Positions 17,027-26,192 of a stretch of 64,000 nt of DNA are shown piece by piece. Below the pieces are notes generated by a model that saw nothing but the letters and a program-made list of their open reading frames with translations, was not told the DNA's origin and ran no database searches. Source of the stretch: Paraperlucidibaca sp. (GTDB taxonomy: Bacteria; Pseudomonadota; Gammaproteobacteria; Pseudomonadales; Moraxellaceae); NCBI GenBank assembly GCA_018066805.1, contig JAGPVX010000036.1, forward strand, positions 1 through 64,000. The letters are read 5' to 3'. Position 1 is the stretch's first letter. Each line of letters begins with the position of its first letter. Made by a program: the position numbers and the translations under genes.

Positions 17027-18265
17027 ATGGATAAACACATGCGCACTGAGCATACTGAAATCTTGATAATTGGCGCCGGCCCTTCAGGTACAGTCGCCGC
17101 CGGGCTATTGCGAAAACAAGGCCGCCAGGTTGTTATTTTGGAGCGAGAAGAATTTCCGCGCTTCTCCATCGGCGAAAGTCTCTTGCCACAAAGCATGGCC
17201 TATATTGAAGAGGCTGGCTTCCTTCAAGACGTCATTGAAGCAGGCTTCCAATACAAAAATGGTGCAGCCTTTGTCCGAGGTGAGCGCGAATCCTCCATCG
17301 ACTTTCGCGATAAATTTTCGGAAGGCTGGGGCACGACATTCCAAGTTGAGCGTGCACAATTCGATCATGTTTTAGCTAAAGCCGCTGAAAAGGCCGGCGC
17401 TGAAATTCGCTTTCGTCAGCAAGTCACTGCCGTCGATATCGATGGCGAACACCCTATCGTGGAAGTCCAGCCCGTCGACGGCGAGGCCTATCGTATTAGT
17501 GCAAGATTTTTGCTCGACGCAAGTGGTTTTGGCCGCACGCTGCCACGCCTGTTAAATCTGGAAATCCCCTCAGACTTTCCTACTCGCAGCGCATATTTTA
17601 CCCATGTCGTTGATCGGATGACGCCAGGCAGCTTTGATCGCAACAAGATCCTAATCACAGTTCATCCTGAGCATCAGGATATTTGGTTTTGGACGATACC
17701 TTTCTCAAATGGCAAGTGCTCATTAGGTGTTGTTGCAAAAGCCGAGCATTTAGAACGCTATTCAGGCAATGACATAGAGCGCCTACAGGCACTAGTCGCT
17801 GAAACACCAACACTAGCCAAAGTTCTTAATAACGCAATCTGGGACACTCCTGCGCGTAAATTGTCCGGCTACTCAGCCAATGTCACCTCGCTTTGTGGCA
17901 AGGGTTACGCACTACTCGGAAATGCCGGCGAGTTCCTCGACCCAGTTTTTTCTAGCGGCGTAACCATTGCCGTGAAGTCCGCCAGCCTAGCCGCTGCGGC
18001 CATTGCTCGTGAATACGCTGGAGAGACCGTAGATTGGCAGATCGACTACGCAGCTCCACTCAAAAAAGGTGTGGATACATTCCGCAGCTTTGTTGAGAGT
18101 TGGTACGCCGGGGGCTTTCAAGATGTGGTCTTTTACGAGCAGCAGTCACCTAATATTCGTCGCATGATGTCTGCAATTTTGGCCGGCTACGCTTGGGATA
18201 CCAAAAATCCCTATGTTGCCGACCCTCGACGCTTAAAGACGCTGGAGAAGCTGTGCGCAAGCTAA
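17027..18265 (+). CDS. FAD-dependent halogenase-like monooxygenase
   Basis: A 412-residue flavoprotein. The FAD-binding motif is GAGPSG at 16-21, and FPRFSIGESLLP at 43-54 is typical of phenol/pyrrole halogenases. WFWTIP at 220-225 fits the WxWxIP halogenase motif, and GNAGEFLDPVFSSGV near 300 resembles the second FAD motif. It could halogenate the aryl head, as in the brominated xanthomonadins, or hydroxylate or oxidise it. E. coli apeA-R has no counterpart at this spot. It lies 40 bases after apeM; ATG 17039 is an alternative start. Superfamily firm, halogenation inferred. Confidence 0.8.
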   Translation: MDKHMRTEHTEILIIGAGPSGTVAAGLLRKQGRQVVILEREEFPRFSIGESLLPQSMAYIEEAGFLQDVIEAGFQYKNGAAFVRGERESSIDFRDKFSEGWGTTFQVERAQFDHVLAKAAEKAGAEIRFRQQVTAVDIDGEHPIVEVQPVDGEAYRISARFLLDASGFGRTLPRLLNLEIPSDFPTRSAYFTHVVDRMTPGSFDRNKILITVHPEHQDIWFWTIPFSNGKCSLGVVAKAEHLERYSGNDIERLQALVAETPTLAKVLNNAIWDTPARKLSGYSANVTSLCGKGYALLGNAGEFLDPVFSSGVTIAVKSASLAAAAIAREYAGETVDWQIDYAAPLKKGVDTFRSFVESWYAGGFQDVVFYEQQSPNIRRMMSAILAGYAWDTKNPYVADPRRLKTLEKLCAS

Positions 18266-18831
18266 GATCTGTGCTTGCAGCGCTACCGGTGTTGATGCTG
18301 TCAGCCTGCTTCTCGCTAGTGTCGGCGCCGCCCTCAAAACTGCCGTTGCTACATTTAAGCCCTCAAGCCTTTGGCAGCAATTTGAGCTTGTCGCAGCGAC
18401 TCACGTTGGTTGCTGCCAACAACGCTAAAGTTCAAGAGCTAGGCGCTGCACACAGCCTCGACAGCCTCCTTGAGATCAATGCTCAAGAGGTTCGAATGGC
18501 TGGTTTTGCTATCGGCCGCCGAATACTAACTTTGAGTTGGGATGGGCAAAGCTTAAACGCTAGCCAAGACCGACTCTTACCTTGGCGCGCCGACCCAGAG
18601 CGCATACTGCGAGACATCCAGCTAGCGTTTTGGCCCTATGCGTCCATCGTCGCTGCGCTACCAAAAGGCTGGACACTGGTGGAAGATGAGGCCTCGCGTA
18701 CACTACAACAAGACGGCGTTGTTAAGATGCACATACGCTATAGCGGCTCACCGCGATGGCAAGGTACAAGCACAATGGATAACCGTGCTGAAGGTTATTT
18801 ACTAAAAATTGAATCTAGCGCCCAAGAATAA
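18253..18831 (+). CDS. apeN: DUF3261 lipoprotein (ApeN-like)
   Basis: 192 residues from the GTG at 18253, behind GGAG at 18244-18247, overlapping the flavoprotein gene by 13 bases. The N-terminus has a lipobox (VLMLSACFS), so it is a predicted lipoprotein. The body (GFAIGRRILTLSWDGQSL, LLPWRADPERILRDIQLAFW) matches DUF3261 proteins found in aryl polyene clusters. The role is unknown, perhaps anchoring or chaperoning the pigment at the outer membrane. Confidence 0.8.
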   Translation: MRKLRSVLAALPVLMLSACFSLVSAPPSKLPLLHLSPQAFGSNLSLSQRLTLVAANNAKVQELGAAHSLDSLLEINAQEVRMAGFAIGRRILTLSWDGQSLNASQDRLLPWRADPERILRDIQLAFWPYASIVAALPKGWTLVEDEASRTLQQDGVVKMHIRYSGSPRWQGTSTMDNRAEGYLLKIESSAQE

Positions 18832-20009
18832 TGAACATTTACCTCAATGCCATGGGTGTCGTATCGGCGCTAGGCAATAGCCAAACTAGCGTGCGCAAGG
18901 CTTTGTTCGACACCAAAGTGTCTGGCGTCGAAGCCAATGCGCAAATTATGCCGGGGCAAATTTTGCATCTCGGCACAGTGACCGAACCTCTAGCAGACGT
19001 AACTGCTTTGCCTGAGGCGCAGCGTAGCCGTAACAATGCATTATTACTGACTGCCTTAGCGCAAATTCGGCCAGCAGTCGATGCCGCCATAAAGCGCTAT
19101 GGCGCAGACCGAGTTGCTGTTGTTTTAGGCACCAGCACTTCAGGCATAGGCGAGAGTGAGGCCGCGATGGCCGATTACATCACTAAGGGTAAAGCGCCTC
19201 TCAGCTTCCACTTAAGCCAACAAGAAATGGGCTCACCGGCCGTCATGTTGAGCCAGCTTTTGGGGCTCGCTGGCCCAGTGCTAGTTATCTCTACCGCCTG
19301 CTCATCTAGTGCGAAAGCTATGGCTAGTGGCGCTCGCTTGCTCAATGCAGGGCTCGCCGATGCAGCCATCACCGGCGGCATGGATGCACTTTGCCAGTTT
19401 ACTGTCGCGGGCTTCAGCGCACTTGAGTCAGTGAGTGCCGAGCGCTGCTTGCCGCTGAGCAAGAACCGCCACGGCATCAATATTGGTGAAGGTGGGGCAC
19501 TCTTTATCATGAGTAAAGATACGGGGCCTGTTCGCCTCGCGGGCTGGGGGGAGTCTTCCGATGCTCACCACATTTCCGCACCGAAGCCAGATGGAAGCGG
19601 TGCTATTGCAGCCATGCAAGCGGCCTTAACGCGAGCTAAATTACAGCCTAGTGACATCGACTATATCAATCTGCATGGCACTGCTACACCACAAAACGAT
19701 GCCATGGAAAGCTTAGCCGTCAACTCACTATTCGGCGATCGCGTACCGGCAAGCTCAACCAAGCCACTGACTGGACACACGCTAGGGGGAGCTGGCGCAT
19801 TAGAGGCAGCTATTTGCTGGCTCTCACTGAGTGAAAATAATAATGGCCAACTACCGCCTCATTGGTGGGATAACGCAGTCGACCCCACTCTTCCGCCGCT
19901 GCATATTATTGCACCGGGGGAGCAACTAGGACGCCCACTGCAGTTCGCCTTGAGCAACTCATTTGCATTTGGCGGCAGCAACGCCTGCCTTATTTTAGGT
20001 CGATCCTAA
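18831..20009 (+). CDS. apeO: Beta-ketoacyl-ACP synthase (ApeO-like)
   Basis: A 392-residue ketosynthase with the full Cys-His-His set: Cys157 in VISTACSSSAKAMASG, His in NLHGTATPQND near 284, and His in TKPLTGHTLGGAGALE near 314. It should be the condensing enzyme that pairs with the chain-length factor encoded at the start of the cluster. Start and stop overlap the flanking genes by one base each (TAATG), indicating tight coupling. Confidence 0.9.
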   Translation: MNIYLNAMGVVSALGNSQTSVRKALFDTKVSGVEANAQIMPGQILHLGTVTEPLADVTALPEAQRSRNNALLLTALAQIRPAVDAAIKRYGADRVAVVLGTSTSGIGESEAAMADYITKGKAPLSFHLSQQEMGSPAVMLSQLLGLAGPVLVISTACSSSAKAMASGARLLNAGLADAAITGGMDALCQFTVAGFSALESVSAERCLPLSKNRHGINIGEGGALFIMSKDTGPVRLAGWGESSDAHHISAPKPDGSGAIAAMQAALTRAKLQPSDIDYINLHGTATPQNDAMESLAVNSLFGDRVPASSTKPLTGHTLGGAGALEAAICWLSLSENNNGQLPPHWWDNAVDPTLPPLHIIAPGEQLGRPLQFALSNSFAFGGSNACLILGRS

Positions 20010-20470
20010 TGCGCCAACACATTGACTGCTTAATCTCAGAGCTAGTGCCGCATGCCGGCCGTATGTGCCTGCTTGATCGAGCCATTGAGGCTGATGCTGA
20101 AAGCCTCAGCGCAGAGCTAGTCATACGCTCCGATAATCCATTTATTCAAGCTCAAGGCGTGCCAGGCTGGGTTGGCATCGAGTATATGGCTCAAGCCATT
20201 GCCGCCTGGGCCGGCTGGCAAGCTCGGCTACAAGGCCAAGCGCCTCGAATCGGTTTTTTACTTGGCAGCCGCCGTTTTCAGTGCCACCAGCCATGGTTTG
20301 CCATAGGCGATGTCTTACGAATTGAAGTTCGTCTTCAATTTCAGGCCGATAACGGTCTCGGTCAGTTTGACTGCCAAATACACTGCGCTGATGTGCTAGC
20401 TGCAGAGGCTGCGCTCACTGTTTTTGAAACATCAGAACCCCAACAATTTATCAATCGCGAGACATCATGA
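20009..20470 (+). CDS. apeP: 3-hydroxyacyl-ACP dehydratase, hot-dog fold (ApeP-like)
   Basis: A 153-residue protein of the ApeP dehydratase family (FabA/FabZ hot-dog relatives): LVPHAGRMCLLDRA at the N-terminus, GWVGIEYMAQAIAAWAGWQA near 50-70 and GFLLGSRRF. It would remove water from the 3-hydroxyacyl intermediate to make each conjugated double bond. It overlaps both neighbours by 1-4 bases. It is the second dehydratase domain of the cluster besides the C-terminus of ApeH-I. Confidence 0.85.
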   Translation: MRQHIDCLISELVPHAGRMCLLDRAIEADAESLSAELVIRSDNPFIQAQGVPGWVGIEYMAQAIAAWAGWQARLQGQAPRIGFLLGSRRFQCHQPWFAIGDVLRIEVRLQFQADNGLGQFDCQIHCADVLAAEAALTVFETSEPQQFINRETS

Positions 20471-21198
20471 AGCAGCAAACTATTTTGATAACCGGCTCGA
20501 GCCGCGGCATTGGTCGCGCAATTGCCTTGCGCTTAGCGCGCGATGGTTACGATATTGTTTTGCATTGCCGCAGCCGGATAAATGAGGCTGAAGCTGTCGC
20601 CACTCTGATCAGAGACCTTGGCCGCAATGCCCGTATTTTGCAATTTGATGTTGCTGATCGTGAGCTTAGCAACACCATGTTACTCGCAGATATTGAAGCT
20701 CACGGCTGTTATTACGGCATTGTCTGCAATGCTGGAATTGCTCGCGATAACGCCTTTCCCGCCATGCCAGGCGAAGATTGGGACGCGGTCATCCACACCA
20801 ATCTCGATAGTTTTTACAATGTCCTTAACCCACTAATTATGCCTCTTGTGCGTACTCGTAAACCTGCTCGAATTATCACGCTATCATCGGTCTCCGGCAT
20901 TATGGGCAACCGTGGCCAGGTCAATTACAGTGCTGCTAAAGCTGGCATTATTGGCGCAACAAAGGCATTAGCGGTTGAGTTAGCTAGCCGCGCGATCACA
21001 GTTAACTGCATCGCTCCGGGTCTGATTGACACCGAAATGGTCGATGAGCGCGTACTTGAAGAAGCCATGAAAATCATACCTGCGCGCCGCATGGGCAAGC
21101 CGGAAGAGGTTGCTGCTACTGCCAGCTTTTTAATGAGTGAAGATGCGGCTTACATTACGCGCCAAGTCATATCGGTAAATGGAGGAATGGTCGGATGA
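20467..21198 (+). CDS. apeQ: 3-oxoacyl-ACP reductase, FabG type (ApeQ-like)
   Basis: A 243-residue short-chain dehydrogenase with the cofactor motif TGSSRGIGRA, the NAG motif VCNAGIARDN and the catalytic set S...YxxxK in SSVSGIMGNRGQVNYSAAK. The size is right for FabG. It reduces the beta-keto group after each condensation. It is the only ketoreductase in the cluster. Overlaps of 4 bases on each side place it in one transcript with the dehydratase and second ketosynthase. Confidence 0.9.
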   Translation: MKQQTILITGSSRGIGRAIALRLARDGYDIVLHCRSRINEAEAVATLIRDLGRNARILQFDVADRELSNTMLLADIEAHGCYYGIVCNAGIARDNAFPAMPGEDWDAVIHTNLDSFYNVLNPLIMPLVRTRKPARIITLSSVSGIMGNRGQVNYSAAKAGIIGATKALAVELASRAITVNCIAPGLIDTEMVDERVLEEAMKIIPARRMGKPEEVAATASFLMSEDAAYITRQVISVNGGMVG

Positions 21199-22436
21199 AG
21201 CGAGTTGTCATCACCGGAGTTGGGGCAATTAGTCCATTAGGGAATGACTGGAGTACCGTAGAGGCTCATTTGAAAAGTGGGCGCAATGCTGTCCAAGTCA
21301 TGCATCACTGGGCTCGCTATGACGGCCTAAATACTCGCGTTGGCGCGCCCGCTGCTGAGTTCACTCTACCTCCAGAGCGCTATACACGAAAAAGCATGCG
21401 CAGCATGGGTCGTGTTTCGCTAATGGCCGTGCGCGCAAGCGAAATGGCTCTCGCCGACGCCGGACTGCTCGGCGATCCTCTACTAACAAGCGGCCGCGTA
21501 GGCATTTCTTATGGCTCTTCTGCAGGCTCACCGCAAGCCATTGGCGACTTCGGCAGAATGATGTTGGAATACACCACTGAAGGCATCACAGCGACAACTT
21601 ATGTGAAAATGATGTCGCATACTGCGGCGGTAAATATTGGCGTTTTCTTCGGCTTAACCGGTCGCATCGTCACAACATCTAGCGCCTGCACATCGGGCAG
21701 CCAAGGCCTAGGTTATGCATACGAGATGATTCAATCAGGCAAGCAAACTGCCATGCTCGCCGGCGGATCTGAAGAGTTAGATGTGACCAGTGCCGCCGTC
21801 TTCGACACGCTATTTGCCACTAGCATTCGCCACAACGACAACCCAGACCAAACGCCACGCCCCTTTAGTGCTGAGCGCGATGGCTTAGTTTTGGGGGAAG
21901 GTGCGTGCACATTAGTGCTAGAAGAGCTTGAGCATGCCCAAGCTCGCGGAGCCAATATTATTGCCGAAATAATCGGTTACGGCACCAATAGTGATGGCCG
22001 CCACATCACTCAGCCCAACTCCGACACCATGGCCAAAGCCATGGAGCTAGCTTTGGAAGATGCTGGGCTACAGCCATCCGATATTGCTTATGTAAATGCT
22101 CATGGCACGGCCACTGAGCATGGTGATGTTGCCGAGAGTCATGCCACACACAAAGTGTTTGGCTCAAAAGTCGCCATAAGCTCACTGAAGAGCTATATGG
22201 GCCACACACTCGGCGCTTGCGGTGCACTAGAAGCTTGGATGACTATCGAGATGATGCGTAGCGACTGGTTCGCGCCAACACTTCACCTGGAAAATATAGA
22301 TCCTCGATGCGCTGAACTCGACTATCTCGTTGATCAGGGCCGTCATATCAATACAAACTTAGTCATGAGCAATAACTTTGCTTTTGGTGGCATCAACACT
22401 TCGTTAATTTTTAAACGTTGGCAAAATCCGTCTTAA
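21195..22436 (+). CDS. apeR: Beta-ketoacyl-ACP synthase, FabF type (ApeR-like)
   Basis: A 413-residue ketosynthase with Cys165 in TSSACTSGSQGLGYA, His in YVNAHGTATEHGD and His in LKSYMGHTLGACGALE. This is the second condensing enzyme of aryl polyene clusters; in the E. coli system it has been assigned to an early condensation step. It is the last core gene; a small exported protein follows after 27 bases. Confidence 0.9.
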   Translation: MKRVVITGVGAISPLGNDWSTVEAHLKSGRNAVQVMHHWARYDGLNTRVGAPAAEFTLPPERYTRKSMRSMGRVSLMAVRASEMALADAGLLGDPLLTSGRVGISYGSSAGSPQAIGDFGRMMLEYTTEGITATTYVKMMSHTAAVNIGVFFGLTGRIVTTSSACTSGSQGLGYAYEMIQSGKQTAMLAGGSEELDVTSAAVFDTLFATSIRHNDNPDQTPRPFSAERDGLVLGEGACTLVLEELEHAQARGANIIAEIIGYGTNSDGRHITQPNSDTMAKAMELALEDAGLQPSDIAYVNAHGTATEHGDVAESHATHKVFGSKVAISSLKSYMGHTLGACGALEAWMTIEMMRSDWFAPTLHLENIDPRCAELDYLVDQGRHINTNLVMSNNFAFGGINTSLIFKRWQNPS

Positions 22437-22463
22437 CACTTTACTAGTCAGGGAATACTAAAT

Positions 22464-22904
22464 ATGCGCGCATTACCTATCTTACTTATTGCATTGGCCG
22501 CCGGCTCTGTCGAACCAGCTTTTGCTCGGGATACCACGCTTAATCTACCGCTCGCTGATGTTATTGCTATGGGCGAAGAAACCGGCAAGCTAGATGGCAC
22601 AGTAAAGTTTTATCTCTCAGGACAAGCGACACCGTCAATCCTCAAAAAACTTGGCAGCGGCGTATCTAATAAAAAGACAAATGGCTTTAATAAAGGCGAT
22701 GAAGAAGGCTGTCGATGGGCGGCACTATCTGCACTGATCACCTTCCAAGGCTCTGCCAAACGACAAGGTGCAAATGCAGTTACAAATATAACGAGCTATT
22801 ACAAACGCAATGAAGCTCATAATAGCCAGACTTATGAGTGCCATGCAGGTACGTTTGTCGTTGGCGTCGCTCTTAAAGGTGACTACGCGAACGTAAAGCG
22901 CTAA
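22464..22904 (+). CDS. Small exported protein often mis-named excinuclease subunit
   Basis: A 146-residue protein with a signal peptide (cleavage near AFARD) and a conserved-looking body: LPLADVIAMG, KFYLSG, GCRWAALSALITFQGSAKRQGANAVTNI and TYECHAGTFVVGVALKG. Database relatives are often labelled excinuclease ATPase subunit, but there is no nucleotide-binding motif and it is exported. The 27-base spacing from apeR suggests it is expressed with the aryl polyene genes. Function unknown. Confidence 0.75.
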   Translation: MRALPILLIALAAGSVEPAFARDTTLNLPLADVIAMGEETGKLDGTVKFYLSGQATPSILKKLGSGVSNKKTNGFNKGDEEGCRWAALSALITFQGSAKRQGANAVTNITSYYKRNEAHNSQTYECHAGTFVVGVALKGDYANVKR

Positions 22905-22913
22905 CCCCTCTTT

Positions 22914-22938
22914 CACGCGGTAACCCAGCTACCGCGTG
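22914..22938. repeat. Inverted repeat, probable transcription end of the aryl polyene operon
   Basis: CACGCGGTA and TACCGCGTG form a perfect 9-base-pair stem with a 7-base loop, 10 bases after the stop of the last operon gene. No run of T follows, so it is not a textbook intrinsic terminator. Terminator or mRNA 3'-end protection is an inference. The rest of the 22905-23038 gap shows nothing else clear. Confidence 0.5.
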
Positions 22939-23038
22939 GTCGCTAATTAGAGCTATGCAGGAAGCCATCAACACCCTATGACCTAAGGCTGCTGTCAGGG
23001 CATACTAAGCACTAAGAAAAATTCGCCTGGGGTACGTT

Positions 23039-26000
23039 TTGACTAATCAGCCGAACTGGCTACGCGCCATATTATTGGCCACCGCCATGCTGTCTGCACC
23101 GACGGCCTGGAGCGTAGAGCCCGCCAGCAAAGATGCGCCCCCTCGCGAAGCTGCTGTACCTAGCGCACAAGAAGTCACGCTGACGCATTTACAGGCCGAG
23201 ATTGCCGATTTGCAGGCATTGCTAGTCGGTCAGCTGCCACAAAACGCCTCGCTGCCAGCGCTATTTGAAATTGACTTAAGCGATGCGCAGGCCGTGACGC
23301 AGCGCATCCAATCGCTGCAAGAGCGGCTAAGTGTCGAGATAGAGGAAGCGCCAGCGACAAATAGCAGTGCGGAGAAAAAAGACACCGCACCAAGCAAGAA
23401 GGCTGGCACCGAGCAAGTGCAATCTAAAGCTCCCGTCGCTCAGGCAGACCATTTTGTTTTATTGCGACGTGAGCGTGATCGCCTGCGCTTGAGCTTTCTA
23501 CAGCTGCCAGCAGAGCGACGCGTCGCGCTCATTGAGCAAGACCGCTTAAAGCGCGCGCAAGAATCATTGCTGGCCGAACAAGCGGCTTCGGCAAAGGCTT
23601 TAGCATCTACTGAACTTGCTCGCGATAACGCGCTGGCCGCTGCTACTGCCGCGCGTAATGATGGCGAGCGCGTATTGGCGACTGAAGAGGCGCGTCTATT
23701 AGCGCAACTCAGCGAGCTTGCAGCGCTGCGCCAACAATGGGCCGAATCTAATCAAACCCAGCTCGATCAACGCCGAGAATTATTTGCCCGTTACGCAGCT
23801 GTCTCGCAGCAAACACCATTGCCAAGCGCGCAGGCCGACGAACTTTATAGCAGCATTCGTAGCGATTTAAAGAGCCTGCGCGAAGGTGCGGCGCAAGCGC
23901 TAAACAGACTCAATAGCGCCAGTCAGCTGCCCCTACGAGAAGAGCCGCTATCGCTAAACGACAGCCGCTTTGCCGCTCACGGCGCGCTAGTCGCACGCAT
24001 CATCCAGCTACGCCAGCGCATAGCACAAGAAACCGCACAGCTCACAGAGCGCGAGCAGCAAGAGCGCTATCAAGACGCCAATACTAAGATGACTGGCCTG
24101 CGAACTTTACAGGCCCAGCGCGTGACTTTACTAGGCCAGCTCAGCCCCGAAAAGCGCTCAGAGGCAACCGGCTTTAATACCCAAGGCATGGCTCGGGTGC
24201 TCGATGAAATCGCCCACGTTCGCCTCATGGCTAGCTGGTATCCGCTGCAACGAGCGCATGACGCCCAGAGCCTATTCTCGCTGCTGCAAGATGTGTTTAC
24301 CGCCGGCAAACTCGGCATTGATTTACTAAAGCTACTGCTGCTTATCGGGCTCAGCGTATGGGTGCGACGCCGCTGCCGAGGCTGGATTAATCGCGCTCGG
24401 CAATGGCTCATCACGCATGTGCAGCCAAAGACTTTACGCGCCAATATCGATCGCGCCGCCATCACCCTCACCGCTGTTGCCCGCGAACTCACCTTACTGC
24501 TAAGCATCTATCTGATTTTCGACTGGCTTTATGCGTCGGAGTTGATCATTGCTGAAGTGGCTGTGCTGCGCAAACTAGCCTATGCCTATGGCTTTTACGC
24601 ACTGGCTTTGGCGCTGATTCACCGAGTATTTCTCACCGCCATTTCTCGCTACCGAGCAGTTAGCAACGAGCTCAATCACAAGATTTTGCGCTCATTACGC
24701 TGGGTCGCGCGCTGGGCCTTAGTAGTCACCATTTACCTAATTTTTGCGCAAGCCTTACTCGGTCGCGGTGCGCTTTATGGCATTGCCGAGGACGTTGCGA
24801 CGCTTGGTGGTTTGATCGTGGCTTGGCGCTTAATCCGCGCCTGGCGTAGCGAAGTCACGCAAGCGTATTTGAGCTATTCGCCAAATGGTCGCTTAGCTGA
24901 GCTAGTTCATAAAAGCCAAAATCATAGCTATGGTTTAGCCCTTGCCGCCATGGCATTTATCTTCGTTGCAGCGCGTGGCTTATGGACATGGGTCAGCGAT
25001 TTAGCGCTTGGCTTTGAACAAACACGCAAGGCCTTAGCCTACTTATTTCGCCGCCAACTCGAGCGCAAATCGCGCAATCAAGCAGATGCTTTTGAGGTCG
25101 CACCACTGCCGGAAGAACTGATGCTGGCATTCAGCGAAGAGCCCGCTACTGCCGACCTCAGCATCGATAACTTCCCTAAGCTCAACACTGTCCTAGAGAA
25201 AGCTATCGCGCTCCATGATGGCGGCCGTGGCGACTTGATCGCGCTAACGGGCGATCGTGGCGCCGGCAAAACTAGCTGGCTGATGGCGCTCAAACGCAGC
25301 CTGCCGGACGATATGACCTGTGTTTATCACAGCCTAGAAGAGCGTAATTATCAGGCCGATGGTGTTTGCCTATTGCTCTGCCACGCGCTCGGCATCGCAG
25401 ACTCGACAGATCCAGATCAAATCATTGCTCAGCTGCACGCGCAGCGCCCGCAAGTTGTGCTGCTCGACTTAGGCCAAAACCTAATGTTGCGCACAGTCGG
25501 CGGCTTGGCTGGCTACGATGCCTTTGTCTACATCGCTCAGGCCACTGTGGGGCGCGTGCTCTGGGTCATTGCTTTCGCATCATGGCCGTTTGAGTATTTG
25601 CAGCGCATCCATCCCAACCGTGATGTCTACGACCAGCACTTGGCACTACCGCCATGGTCTGACCAACGTATTGGCGAACTTATCGATGCACGCATGGAGT
25701 CCGCCGGCTTCACTGCCGACTACGACAGCCTGCTTAATAACGATGCCTTAGCGCCAAACCCAACACCACTGATCAACGACGAAGAAGCGGAGCGTGTTGC
25801 CGATCGTTATCACCGGCTGGTTTGGGATTATGCCGATGGCAATCCGCGCTTAGCCCTGCATTTTTTCCGTATGTCGTTACAGCTGATCGGCGATAAGCGC
25901 GTCGAAGTGCATCTCTTCCCCATGCCTCCGATGAGTGCACTTGAGGACTTCGCCACGCGCACGCACTATGTTTTGGCGTGCTTGGTGCAGCATGAAAACC

Positions 26001-26182
26001 TCACTGCCCCCGAGGCCGCAAAATCATTATGCTTTGCCTTAAATGAGTGCGAGCGTGCTTTGTACTTGCTACATAAGCGCGGCTTTTTAACCACCTGCGA
26101 CGACCAACGCTACCGCGTGTCATCGCATTGGAACCGTGCCGTGCTGCGCTTTTTGCAGCGTAAAAAATTACTCGTGGTATGA
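23039..26182 (+). CDS. Large membrane protein: periplasmic coiled coil, membrane helices, P-loop ATPase
   Basis: 1047 residues from a TTG start; the next Met is at residue 18. Order of parts: signal peptide (to SVEPAS); periplasmic coiled coil ~40-400; about five membrane helices ~425-640, recalling the MscK/MscM N-terminal region; then cytoplasm. The cytoplasmic part has a Walker A motif (TGDRGAGKTSW) near 736-746, a Walker-B-like VVLLDLGQN near 804 and a winged-helix-like end (SLCFALNECERALYLLHKRG). The MscS pore domain is absent, but an MscS gene starts 10 bases downstream. It may be an ATP-dependent regulator of that channel and of the K+ channel after it. No named family recognised; domain borders approximate. 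Confidence 0.8.
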   Translation: MTNQPNWLRAILLATAMLSAPTAWSVEPASKDAPPREAAVPSAQEVTLTHLQAEIADLQALLVGQLPQNASLPALFEIDLSDAQAVTQRIQSLQERLSVEIEEAPATNSSAEKKDTAPSKKAGTEQVQSKAPVAQADHFVLLRRERDRLRLSFLQLPAERRVALIEQDRLKRAQESLLAEQAASAKALASTELARDNALAAATAARNDGERVLATEEARLLAQLSELAALRQQWAESNQTQLDQRRELFARYAAVSQQTPLPSAQADELYSSIRSDLKSLREGAAQALNRLNSASQLPLREEPLSLNDSRFAAHGALVARIIQLRQRIAQETAQLTEREQQERYQDANTKMTGLRTLQAQRVTLLGQLSPEKRSEATGFNTQGMARVLDEIAHVRLMASWYPLQRAHDAQSLFSLLQDVFTAGKLGIDLLKLLLLIGLSVWVRRRCRGWINRARQWLITHVQPKTLRANIDRAAITLTAVARELTLLLSIYLIFDWLYASELIIAEVAVLRKLAYAYGFYALALALIHRVFLTAISRYRAVSNELNHKILRSLRWVARWALVVTIYLIFAQALLGRGALYGIAEDVATLGGLIVAWRLIRAWRSEVTQAYLSYSPNGRLAELVHKSQNHSYGLALAAMAFIFVAARGLWTWVSDLALGFEQTRKALAYLFRRQLERKSRNQADAFEVAPLPEELMLAFSEEPATADLSIDNFPKLNTVLEKAIALHDGGRGDLIALTGDRGAGKTSWLMALKRSLPDDMTCVYHSLEERNYQADGVCLLLCHALGIADSTDPDQIIAQLHAQRPQVVLLDLGQNLMLRTVGGLAGYDAFVYIAQATVGRVLWVIAFASWPFEYLQRIHPNRDVYDQHLALPPWSDQRIGELIDARMESAGFTADYDSLLNNDALAPNPTPLINDEEAERVADRYHRLVWDYADGNPRLALHFFRMSLQLIGDKRVEVHLFPMPPMSALEDFATRTHYVLACLVQHENLTAPEAAKSLCFALNECERALYLLHKRGFLTTCDDQRYRVSSHWNRAVLRFLQRKKLLVV

Positions 26183-26192
26183 GGCATACGCA

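Noticed and set aside
18831..22436. Primary fatty acid synthesis (fab) cluster
   Set aside because: Chain-length factor, two ACPs, ligase, LolA-like and MMPL genes in one operon fit an aryl polyene pathway, not housekeeping fatty acid synthesis.
22464..22904. Excinuclease (UvrA-like) function
   Set aside because: The protein is exported, only 146 residues long and has no Walker motifs; the name is a database artefact.
24070..24507. Long antisense open frame within the ATPase membrane protein gene
   Set aside because: It has no recognisable domain or ribosome site and lies wholly opposite a strongly supported gene; the codon pattern of the sense frame explains it.
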